The notes beneath the pieces are model-generated. The model made no database searches. It worked only from the letters and a program-made list of their open reading frames with translations, and was not told where the DNA came from. From the NCBI GenBank assembly GCA_015178975.1, contig WHVD01000088.1, positions 1-64,000 of the forward strand: a stretch of 64,000 bases of DNA, in the 5' to 3' direction. Below are positions 55,222 through 64,000 of the stretch, in pieces (position 1 is the first letter of the stretch; the number at the start of each line of letters is the position of its first letter). The DNA is from Hysterangium stoloniferum (lineage: Eukaryota > Basidiomycota > Agaricomycetes > Hysterangiales > Hysterangiaceae). Position numbers and translations under genes: made by a program.

Positions 55222-55293
55222 GGTCAGGTGGTGTAATGGTTAACACCCCTGCTATATATGCAGAAGCCCTGGGTTTAATCCCCAGTCTGGCCA
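55222..55293 (+). ncRNA. tRNA-like sequence in the left TRIM LTR
   Basis: A 72-nt cloverleaf can be drawn: acceptor GGTCAGG/TCTGGCC, D stem GTGT/ACAC, T stem CTGGG/CCCAG with loop TTTAATC. TGGTGTAATGG resembles a Pol III A box and GGTTTAATCC a B box. The anticodon arm is weak (CTGC/GCAG, loop TATATAT, no T33), so it is probably not a working tRNA. Confidence 0.7.
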
Positions 55294-55380
55294 TTCATTA
55301 TCTACACTTTTAACAGGTATAGTTGAGTGCTAGCATTAAGGGAGTGTGTTAGATTGAGTAATGCTGGCAGTGCTTCCCAG

Positions 55381-55451
55381 GGTCAGGTGGTGTAATGGTT
55401 AACACCCTGCTATATATGCAGAAGCCCTGGGTTCAATCCCCAGTCTGGCCA
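55381..55451 (+). ncRNA. tRNA-like sequence in the right TRIM LTR
   Basis: Second copy, 71 nt, with one C fewer before the anticodon stem. The T loop is the canonical TTCAATC, giving a better B box (GGTTCAATCC). Confidence 0.72.
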
Positions 55452-55783
55452 TTCATTATCTACACTTTTAACATATAGAGCTGGTCAGGTTTGACTTGGG
55501 ACGTTGATTTCATATTCATATGTAATCCAACTTCCATACATAGATACTTGGAATCGCCGGTTCCTCAGATATACAGTTCATGTCCAACTTTGCATCACAC
55601 ATCCACACACCACTAGTGAGGTACATAAACCGCATTCAACACGGGGACGTATACACAGACCAGCTGTCTCCATTCCGTACAATGGGGAGTTCTCATTAGG
55701 GTCGTTAGGTGAGGATCTGGTCATATCGTCCAATAAAACATCTCTCTTCGTACCGTAATCTTGCTGAAAATGTATCGACGAAT

Positions 55784-56767
55784 TCAGTTGCCTATGAGGG
55801 ATGAACCAGCACCAGTTGCTGCAATATGTGCCACGGCTTGAGCATTGTCAACACAGGTGATCGACTGAGAATATATGAAATGTAAGTCAAGTGATGTACA
55901 GACGAGAAGATTCACATTTACAGTTCCGGGGGAGTTGACTAGGGGTAAGGCAGCACACTGCAAGCCACCAGCACACATCCGGTGAGGACGAATTTGCCGT
56001 CGACACACTGCGCAAACTGATTGTTCACACAGGCATTCTGGCCTGCGGTGCAGGATGACGAGGTGGTGAGCGACGTGAATGTTTGCTAAAGGAAAAGTCA
56101 GCAATACATAACTCTACGAAGCGCCTGGCAGCGACGCACTTCAATGCCTGAGTAGCCTTTCCGTTCGAGAGCGTGAAAGACGTCTTGTCATCAGATAAAA
56201 CTTGCTTGTCAGCGGGCGGGGGGGCCGTGGCAGGAGCCGGCGCTGGTGCAGCTTGGCCGGGATGGGTTGCCCCAGTTGCAGCAACCCGAGCATCTCGGTC
56301 TGCAGCCGTGTCGCATGTGATGCTCTGGTTTGGGAATGCGCGTGTCAGTATTCATAGTAATGAGGAAATGAAACGGATGAAGACGCACGGTTCCCGGCTT
56401 GTTAACAAGAGGAAGAGTAAGGCAGCTGATATTAAGTGTTAGGAATGAAAGAGACCATGGGTCCATTAAGCGTACATTGTCCTGACTGCACAGGACGTTA
56501 ATAGGAATTTCCCCCCAGAGCATTGATAGAGACATGAGATGACATGGCATTTCTACGCAAAGTGAAATAAAATCGGTGGGAATCACGTACTTCAATGCAA
56601 TCGCATCTTGGCCATTCTTCAAAGTGAATGGTTTAGCACCAGCGTCAGGAGCCTATCGGGATCTTAATGGGTTAACACAGAGTAAAATATAACAGGATAC
56701 ACACCGGTGCAGCCAAGACAGAGGCGAATAGGGTAGCAACGACGATGGCAAACTTTGATGAGAACAT
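55784..56767 (-). pseudogene. CBM19 secreted protein, copy E, exon deletion and frameshift
   Basis: ATG intact (56767). The stretch holding the first cysteine exon of module 1 (CTDGDLACINGKFAQ) is deleted at about 56575 (AAATC|GGTGGGAATC). In module 2 one T is missing (GAATGTTTGC near 56079 against GAATTGTTTGC). An extra CA in AGCACACATCCGG (near 55971) shifts the frame again. The linker (GQAAPAPAPATAPPPA-like) is present. Inactive. Confidence 0.85.
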
Positions 56768-58180
56768 GGCTAAAGGGAAACTAATATACTGAAAATTGTC
56801 GGTGAACAAGATGCCAGAACGAAAGGAGCTGCCGACAACTGAATTGTGGTCTGTTTGTGGTATTAGATATTAGAAATACGTTAAAGAAGGAGGGAGAGGA
56901 GAGGATACCTGTTAGCAAGAACGGTGGTGGAGAGGAACCTGACGAGGAAAGGTGGGATCTAAGTTTTTGAGGGATTTATACATCTGGGAACTGCCGTCCG
57001 GTGGGAATTTATTTCGGGGAATGGGAACAGCACTTTATACGGTACACTCACTTTCAATGCTAGCGACTAGTAATATGTGGTTTTGAAACTGTAACAAATT
57101 GGTACAATTCGAACTGCTATAACGAATTGTATACTATAGTATCACAGCACGGGGCGTTGTCTTCGTGATCGGATTTTCATCTTAACTACTTTGGTTTCCG
57201 CCAAGCCAAGCCGGAAGCAGCCAGAGCAGGAGCCAAACTTATTTATACCGGCTTGATTCGGCTTCTACTTGGAGCCATTAGCAGCCGATTTCGATAAAAA
57301 TAAGGATAGGTGCTTGGAAACGGAATGGCTGGATTATGTTTGAGAATGATGCAATTCCGCAAAATATGTCCGGATTGAATCCCCTTCTCAACATATTAGC
57401 ATATAAGTATATTTTCTTAGTTAAACGGGTCTCTCAGCGTTGTTTAACCGCTGAGATATTAAGTGTCCTTTGAACTCTGCTATCCTAATTAGGTTGACTA
57501 TCCAGTGCTGCTGGCTAAATACCTGAAGTCCCTCGGCCGACTGCATTCTTTATCAAAATAGCATCGGGTTGACTTATTGTAAATTCACAATCTACAAGGG
57601 TTTAATGGACTTGTAGTAGAAGTACTTGTGTGTATGAATCAATGTGTCAGTCAGTTAATCACCTTCTGACATGATAGCTTTGGTGATAGTTTAGGTGTAC
57701 ATGGATTAAATCATGCATTAGCCTCCCTGGGCATGGTCCACGAAGGCAGAGGTGAATCACCCCTAGGAGAACGCTGTTTCATCATCAATTCCAACATTTT
57801 TTATGCCTCTTCTCGCTTTATGATAGTGACATGGGTGAGATGAAATGTACAGGCTGGAATTCCATGCCGGCATGGAAGAGCAAGAATCCTCTACCAACTT
57901 ATGGATTGATGTCAATCATTGCCCAATCGATTCGACAAGCTCGAATCTCCACACAGTTCACCTGTATCTAGGATAGCAGTTGGACATAGACGGTCTCAGT
58001 CATTTCCTTGGGTGATTTACCGTGAAATGGGGGTCAGATTGATACATTTTACACCTTTTTCAGAGTCTGGAAAATAAATAAATAGAATAATTACTCGACA
58101 TAATGAACTGTGCCCAATCATTTTATTTTACTTCTTCAAGTGCCACTGCATGGTCACTCATAATACTCGGAGAAATGGCA
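56768..58180. other. Unit 7 spacer with CBM19 upstream region
   Basis: CT-rich minus-strand tract (56885-56905), TATAAATAAG (minus, 57239-57248), the TTGACTTATTGTAAATTCACAA block and the 3' cassette (57930-58050). No gene. Confidence 0.45.
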
Positions 58181-59880
58181 TTACTGTGCACCATGGCCTT
58201 CAACTCTCTCACCGCCACAGGCTTCCTCACACCCCTCTGCGGAATGAACGGGGAGTTCCCCTTCGTGAGATGCACTGGGAATAAAATCTCCTGTATAATG
58301 TGCATCTCCGACGTCCTCGATCAAAGAATTTCCAATACTGCGTACCGACGCTCGGAAGGTAGTGACCACGAAACTGTTCGTCGAATTGATCGCGTGACAC
58401 GACGAGTTTAATTCTCGCACATCGAGAAAGAAGCGGCAAACGAGGAGGACGGATATGCTGCAGTTGCCATTAAGAATTTAGAGAACATAAATGCGATAAA
58501 TACTTGCCAACCCTCCATGTTTATACCGGTGCCTGAAAATGGGGTCTATTGTAGGTGTGAGATGAGTACGTGACATTAAATTCACAGAGGAGAAAAGAGA
58601 TTCACTGAGACAAACTTGGCAGAAATGTTGTAGTATCAGTGAAAAAGGGGGAAAGGAGTGGGAATCCCAAACCTTATTATGCTCTGTAAATTCCATACAA
58701 AAATTACGCTAAAAAATCAAAATCAAAATTCATCAACTAAACTCGGGTAAATTTAGTACTGACACAAAGCGGAGAACACCTGCAATTAATATGAACAGGG
58801 TTGTAAGGAACATGTAGGTTCAAAAGCTGAGGTAAATACCTTGTTGTACAATTGGATAGGTTATAGATCTTTTCCGCAATCCTTTAATATCTCTTTGTAG
58901 CCTAATTGTGCCGATAGTGTAGAATAAGGTGATGAATAATATGAGCCCATCAAATGTAATTGTCAAAGCGGCTTCTGCTGTGTCTATGACGATCATTTCA
59001 ACTGGAGGTCTCTAGGCATATGCAATGGACTTCTGTACACCTGTTTAATGCTGTTAATTAGTTACGTTGTTATAGTGGAGTGAAACGCACAGTTTTATAC
59101 TGCTCCGCGAAATACAATTTTCATTGACTGCGTCAAACTATCACGCTCATGAGTGTACCGATCCACTAGACGGTGCTAATACGTAAACACACCACACGGC
59201 AGCAAAATCCGGCGAGATATATTAACGATATCGGTGTTAAAAGGTATTTCTGATATCTGCTTATAGCGTAAACCCTTGCCAGTAATATCCCTGACATCCA
59301 TCCTTGGTTGAGTTATTTGAGCAAGTATATGCTAAATAGATTGATCACCATGTGCACCAAGTGCTGCTACAACGTCCAAGGCATCTATAGTTCGTACCAT
59401 AGCATTACATTCCCTATGGGCAACCGGTGAACAACTATTGTGAGAGTTCAGAGAGTACCACGCACTATCAACTGCTATCAGGCGCGGGAGCATTTTCGGG
59501 CCCGCCTCACCACCCACCTCTAACGGTCCATCCGCCCAATCGAATACCACAAAACATATACGCTCGATTAGGGAGAAATATCGGGCAATGATATACAGCA
59601 CAGATGGTAGTCTGATCCTACTCTTCCATACGAATTGGATTTCCGCCGGAAGAGTCAAAATTGTGTCATAACTAAACAGAACTGCGATGCCCGTCTATAT
59701 ACTGTGGTAAACAACTGCGACTGCTTGTAGACAGACCTAGTGCTGTGAAATCGGTGTAAGTCCCAACCTTCCTGGAAACTTACGGTCAGCGATGTGTGCG
59801 ATGAGATGGCCAAAGGTAAGTAGTTACTGTGCAATTGCTTCTTGAATAAACGCCCTTTGAAGATCTACCTCGGATGGCAT
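58181..59880 (-). CDS. DUF6533-type 7TM membrane protein, unit 7
   Basis: Minus strand, same layout as unit 5: TLPAEIQFVWKSRIRLPSVL with a helix (FSLIERICFVVFDW) and open loop to CNAMVRTIDALDVVAALG (59332-59658), ILLARVYAISRYQKY (about 59220-59290), LTITFDGLILFITLFYTIGT (about 58900-58965), IFIWT-like helix, LICRFFLDVRELNSS and tail ending HGAQ at 58181. Intron borders GT...AG are kept where visible. The 5' end is unresolved (ATG 59880). No frame break was found in these parts, so this may be an intact copy. Confidence 0.6.
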
Positions 59881-60370
59881 GTGAAATAATGACAAGTATC
59901 AGGGCTGGGTCGCTCTTAGCCTCTAATTAGCAGTATTCACGGTGCATTATAAGTAGTTGACTGCAGGCGCTCAATGAGAAGCAAGTCTGTCGCTCCAGAA
60001 AATAACAACTTATGCAGTTATGAATCAGAGGCAAAGGTTCTTAGCCACTTGATTACTTGAGCGCCAAAAATTACCTTCGTATAGCATAGTACCCTGCCAT
60101 CTGCCATCTGCCATCTACCGTCTTCCATCTGTGGCAACTCAATGTATTCGAAAAGGAATCATTAGATACACTGCGTGCTTTATTGGGCCGACTTGCACGC
60201 TTCTGTGGAGTAGAGTCGTAACCGACGTCAAGTTGATTTCCCATCTCATATCTTTCTGGAATATCCACGTAATATATATATGTGGACAATTTTGCCGAAG
60301 CCATACTTTGTACACCTAGTCATGAACTGATAGCAACTCGCTATCAGAGGGAACAATTTTGGCACTCAAG
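59881..60370. other. Unit 7 spacer, part 1
   Basis: Shared spacer, including the ~75-bp block with CTGGAATATCCACGTAATAT also present in unit 3. No gene. Confidence 0.45.
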
Positions 60371-60720
60371 TACTCTACACTCATCAGGTTTCTGGCTCAA
60401 TATGGTGCCTGCGAACCATTGCCTTTCATGCATAATTGCGTAAGTTATAATTTTCTGAAACCACTTCTCATTGAGCACCTGCAATCATTCTACTACATAT
60501 ACTGCACCGTGAACATTATAAAACTGTGCATTTCACTCCACTAGAACAACGTAACTAATAACGGCATTAAACAGGTGTAAAGAGGTCCATTGCATTTGCC
60601 TGGAGAGCTCCAGTTGATATGATCGTCATACTCAATGACTTTTTTATCGCTTTTGTCAAAGCGCTTTCTGCTGTGGGCACAGTTCATATGTCGAGTAACT
60701 ATCCTATTTATTCAGATTAT
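60370..60720 (+). repeat. Inverted mosaic of array fragments in the unit 7 spacer
   Basis: Relative to the rest of the array, 60410-60517 is a diverged reverse complement of the GTAGTTGACTGCAGGCGCTC block, 60518-60630 is a reverse complement of an intron/exon piece of the membrane-protein gene (AAACAGGTGTAAAGAGGTCC, GAGCTCCAGTTGATATGATC), and 60677-60715 is a reverse complement of its 3' region (GGGCACAGTTCATATGTCGAG). Only this unit has it. Confidence 0.75.
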
Positions 60721-61495
60721 TAGTATCGTGCAAGAATATTTGTAATTATTTATTTATCAGCCACCTTGTAGGGTTGATCGCATGTCAATAGGAAGAGAGA
60801 TGGGCACAGAAGAAATATAGTACACTCACAAACAGGGTAGTTGGTATTGATTGGTATGAAGGGCAACTGAATGCGATCACATATCTTGCTGTGTAATGTG
60901 TGAGATACTGGTGCCATGGATTTCAATAAACAACATCGTACGCACGTCTTCGTACCAAAAAATGCAGTCATAACGGTGCGTTATCGACACGCCAGAGGCT
61001 CGATAAGCTCAAACCAAGACACAGTTCGCCTGTATCTAGGCCGACAGCAGTTAGGCATGGACGATCCCAGACATCGCCTGATCATCCCCTACACCCCTGC
61101 TCATCGCTTTCCCACAACAATCACGCTTCTGGAACATGGTTGGACTTGCATGAAGTTGAGATGTTTCATATACTTCTAAAATCAAATCAAAATCAGCTTC
61201 GAACCCATTCCCTGCAAATGATCGTCCAAACTGATCTGGAAACTGCTGTCGCTTGATGGTCCCTAGTAGTGGCGCTGACACAAAATATATTATGTAGTCG
61301 ATTGCAAGGAATGTATAGCACCACACCGCCGGTGCGTATTGAGTAATATTTAAAGATGTCTCGAACCAAGTTACCCAGAGTCACACAAAAATATTATGGA
61401 AATCCCATGACACCTAAGGACGACTGTAAATATGTTGTGGCAATACCTATTCTGTCAATTGATCCGTCTGCCGACCCAATCCTGCGTCACATCTT
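60721..61495. other. Unit 7 spacer, part 2
   Basis: 60721-60930 is sequence not seen elsewhere in the window, with no clear gene. From 60940 the normal array spacer resumes with the cassette GACATCGCCTGATCATCCCC (61070). Confidence 0.45.
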
Positions 61496-61799
61496 TCAGG
61501 ACCCCTTCATTCCTTGTCTCATTTTCATTTTTCGGGTCAAAGGAGTGGACTGATGATATAATGATCGCCTTTCGGTGCGCTTGAGGCGTGGTCCTTTATA
61601 TGGATGGTACGCCTGGGATGGGAGTTGTACTCGTAGGAAAGACGTCGCCAATGGAAACGGAGTTGTCAGGATGTGGGTGTACTCCATTCAAATTCAGCGT
61701 GGCTCTGAATTGTTCTGCACTCAGGGTGGCCAGTCTATAGAGCTGGTCAGGTTTGACTTCGGACGTTGATCTCATATTCATATGTAATCCAATTTCCAT
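61496..61799 (-). pseudogene. Block X, unit 8
   Basis: Minus-strand frame NMRSTSEVKPDQLYRLATLS, EQFRATLNLNGVHPHPDN, GDVFPTSTTPIPGVPSI* (61799-61596). The stop TAA replaces a CAA or GAA codon of other units. The continuation in frame (SVHSFDPKNENE) lies below 61595. No family recognised. Confidence 0.35.
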
Positions 61800-62340
61800 A
61801 AATAATGACTTATATTGAGCGAATACTTGGAATCGCCGGTTCCTCAGATATCTGCCGACGACTCAATCGTGGTCTGTTTGTGATATTAGATATTAGAAAT
61901 ACGTTAAAGGAGGAGGGGGAGAAGAGGATACCTGTTAGCAAGAACGGTGGTGGAGAAGAACCTGAAGTGGAAAGGTGGGATCTAAGTTTTTCAGGGATTT
62001 ATACATTTGAGAACTGCCGTCCGGTGGGAATTTTTTTTGTGAATGGGAACAGCACCTTACACACTCACTTTCAATGCTAGCGACTAGTAATAAGTATTTT
62101 TGAAACTGTAATAAATTGGTACAATTCGAACTACTATAACGAATTTTATACAATAGTGTCACTTTGGTTTCCGCCAAGCCAAGCCGGAAGTAGCCAGAGC
62201 AGGAGCCAAACTTATTTAGAACGGCTTCATTCGGGTTCTGCTTCGACCCATTAGCTGATTCATTATATCGTCTGTAGCCGACTTCGATAAAAATAGGATA
62301 GGTGCTTGGAAACGGAATGCCACGATTATCTTTGAGAATG
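61800..62340. other. Unit 8 spacer lacking CBM19, then re-entry into a CBM19 region
   Basis: At 61851 the same deletion junction as in units 1 and 3 appears. The spacer then runs only to TTTGAGAATG (62340) and jumps back to ACCGGTTCCTCAGATATACAG, the beginning of a CBM19 region. This is a partial duplication produced by unequal exchange. Confidence 0.6.
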
Positions 62341-62568
62341 ACCGGTTCCTCAGATATACAGTTCATGTTCAACTTTGCATCACACATTCACACACCACTA
62401 GTGAGGTACATAAACCGCATTCAACACGGGGACGTACATACAGACCAGCTGTCTCCATTCGGTACAATGGGGAGTTCTCCTTAGGGTCGTTAGGTGAGGA
62501 TCTGGTCATATCGTCCAATAAAACATCTCTCTTCGTACCGTAATCTTGCTGAAAATGTATCGACGAAT

Positions 62569-63678
62569 TCAGTTGCCTATGAGGGATGAACCAGCACCAG
62601 TTGCTGCAATATGTGCAACGGCTTGAGCATTGTCAACACAGGTGATCGACTGAGAATATATGAAATGTAAGTCAAGTGATGTACAGAGGAGAAGATTCAC
62701 ACTTACAGTTCTGGGGGAGTTGACTAGGGGTAAGGCAGCACACTGCAAGCCACCAGCACATCCGGTGAGGACGAATTTTGCCGTCGACACACTGCGCAAA
62801 CTGATTGTTCACACTGGCATTCTGGCCTCCGGTGCAGGATGACGAGGTGGTGAGCGACGCGAATTGTTTGCTAAAGGAAAAGTCAGCAATACATAGCTCT
62901 ACGAAGCGCCTGGCAGCGACGCACTTCAATGCCTGAGTGGCCTTTCCGTTCGAGAGCGTGAAAGACGTCTTGTCATCAGATAAAACTTGCTTGTCAGCGG
63001 GCGGGGGGGCCGTGGCAGGAGCCGGCGCTGGTGCAGCTTGGCCGGGATGGATTGCCCCAGTTGCAGCAATCCGAGCATCTCGGTCTGCACTCGTGTCGCA
63101 TGTCATGCTCTGTTTTGGGAATGCGCGTGTCAGTATTCATAGTAATGAGGAAATGAAACGGATGAAGACGCACGGTTCCCGGCTTGTTAACGAGAGGAAG
63201 AGTAACGCAGCTGATATTAAGTGTTAGGAAAGAAAGATAGACCATGGGTCCATTAAGCGTACATTGTCCCAACTGCACAGGCCGTTAATAGGAATTTCTT
63301 CCCAGAGCACTGATGGAGGCATGAGATGGCATGGCATTTCTACGCAAAAGTGAGATAAAAATCCCCGGCATACCTGGGCAAACGTTCCGTTGATACAGGC
63401 CAGGTCACCGTCGGTGCAAGCGGAGCTTGCGGACAAGGAAGTGAACTTATCGCTAGAGTACATATACAGTCAACGGGGTCAACATTTGGTGGGAATCACG
63501 TACTTCAATGAAATCGCATCTTGACCATTCTTCAAAGTGGATGGTTTAGCACCAACGTCAGGACTATGGGGATCTTAATGGGTTAACACAGGGTAAAATA
63601 TAACAGGATACACGGGGGTGCAGCCAAGACAGAGGCGAATAGGGTAGTGATGACGACGGTAAACGTTAATGAGAACGT
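62569..63678 (-). pseudogene. CBM19 secreted protein, copy F, broken
   Basis: The start codon is ACG (63676-63678) as in copy A. Module 1 is well kept (CTDGDLACINGTFAQ, C.TLPLVNKPGT), the linker reads GQAAPAPAPATAPPPA, and module 2 has CTGGQNASVNNQFAQCVDGK with Ser for one Cys. One extra T (GAATTTTGCCG near 62776) shifts the frame before CAGGLQC. Acceptor sites of the introns are intact. The upstream parts are almost identical to copy A, the downstream parts to copy E, as if formed by exchange. Confidence 0.85.
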
Positions 63679-64000
63679 GGCTAAAGGGAAATTAATAACT
63701 GAAAATCATCGGTGAACAAGATGCCAGAACGAAAGGAGCTGCCGACGACTCAATCGTGGTCTGTTTGTGATATTAGATATTGGAAATACTTTAAAGGAGG
63801 GAGGATACCTGTTAACAAGAACGGTGGTGGAGAGGAACCTGAAGAGGAAAGGTGGGATCTAAGTTTTTGAGGGATTTATACATCTGAGAACTGCTGTCCA
63901 GTGAGAATTCTTTTCAGGGAATGGGAACAGCACCTTATACACTCACTTTCAATGCTAGCGACTAGTAACAAGTGCCTCTGAAACTGCAATAAATTGGTAC
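63679..64000. other. Start of the next spacer, array continues beyond the window
   Basis: The CBM19 upstream region (GCCGACGACTCAATCGTGG, CT-rich minus-strand tract near 63797, GATCTAAGTTTTTGAGGG) closely matches unit 2 (17100-17350). Confidence 0.6.

Larger units (their letters stand above)
55188..55473. mobile_element. 286-bp miniature LTR retrotransposon (TRIM) with tRNA-like LTRs
   Basis: Two direct repeats (128 and 127 bp; TGTTAGATTGAG...TTTTAACA) enclose only 31 bp, and the whole is flanked by TATAG at 55183-55187 and 55474-55478. Other units read CAGTCTATAGAGCTGG without interruption. The inner 31 bp ends in a purine-rich AAGGGAGTG, a plausible polypurine tract. The LTRs differ at three positions. 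Each LTR contains a tRNA-like fold. Confidence 0.9.
55060..55770 (-). pseudogene. Block X, unit 7, interrupted by a TRIM element
   Basis: Minus-strand parts EQFRATLNLNGVHPHPDN and FPTSTTPIPGVPSI* lie at 55040-55187. The upstream part with YRLATLS is separated by the 286-bp element, which sits in the codons for LYRLA. Confidence 0.4.
10636..64000. repeat. Tandem array of a ~6-kb gene-bearing unit, about 7.5 copies
   Basis: The landmark GGGAGTTGTACTCGTAGGAAAG recurs near 10.65, 15.54, 24.29, 29.13, 42.48, 48.75, 55.07 and 61.63 kb, always in the same orientation and followed by the same ordered blocks. Without inserted elements the full units (2, 5, 6, 7) measure about 5.6-6.3 kb. Units 1 and 3 and the start of unit 8 lack the CBM19 gene. 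Copies differ from one another by what looks like several percent, plus indels. The array continues past the right edge of the window. Confidence 0.92.

Noticed and set aside
55222-55451. Two functional tRNA genes in tandem
   Set aside because: They lie within repeats that have LTR ends and a TSD, the anticodon arm is poor and lacks T33, and the host units have no tRNA here.

Overview
The window looks like a repeat-dense region of a filamentous fungal genome, most likely a mushroom-forming basidiomycete (Agaricomycetes). The reasons are a chromodomain Ty3/Gypsy element, a Ngaro-type tyrosine-recombinase retrotransposon, short GT-AG introns, and two fungal host families: secreted proteins with paired CBM19 (chitin-binding) modules and seven-helix membrane proteins of the DUF6533 type. 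No bacterial-style operons are present. Almost every coding sequence is damaged.

Layout. (1) 1-7526: right-hand part of a Ty3/Gypsy chromovirus, 5' end outside the window, with pol, a second long ORF after the chromodomain, and a 639-bp 3' LTR. (2) About 7.96-8.89 kb: a relic LTR. (3) 8887-10635: the 3' half of a Ty1/Copia element with its LTR. (4) 10636-64000: a tandem array of about seven and a half copies of a unit of roughly 6 kb. In the minus-strand direction a full unit carries a CBM19 gene, an unidentified conserved block (called X here), spacers, and a DUF6533 membrane-protein gene. Three units (starting near 10.6, 24.3 and 61.6 kb) lack the CBM19 gene through the same deletion junction.

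The array has been invaded repeatedly. Several insertions can be defined to the base by their target-site duplications (TSDs): solo LTRs at 12250-12556 and 43418-43724 (same family), 42034-42463 (Copia family) and 50669-51071; a non-autonomous LTR element at 21109-24268 whose two 206-bp LTRs look identical; a 166-bp MITE at 28345-28510 (TA duplication); and a 286-bp miniature LTR element (TRIM) at 55188-55473 whose two LTRs each contain a tRNA-like sequence. A complete Ngaro-type element (30882-36074, minus strand) has split direct repeats A1-ORFs-B1-A2-B2 that are nearly identical, so it is young.

Unit 4 was also broken by foreign DNA at 37385-41817. This is a fragment of large-subunit rRNA joined exactly to the LTR end of an antisense Gypsy element, itself hit by a 1659-bp LTR-like insertion (TSD GAGGG), which in turn holds a 272-bp solo LTR (TSD TACAC).

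Functionally this is a graveyard. All six CBM19 copies carry at least one lesion that should disable them. Of the membrane-protein copies only units 5 and 7 (and perhaps 2) show no frame break in the parts I can follow. The chromovirus stops are all TGA and fit CpG-to-TpG decay. Gene models with introns were read by eye, and exon borders are inferences from splice motifs and comparison between copies.
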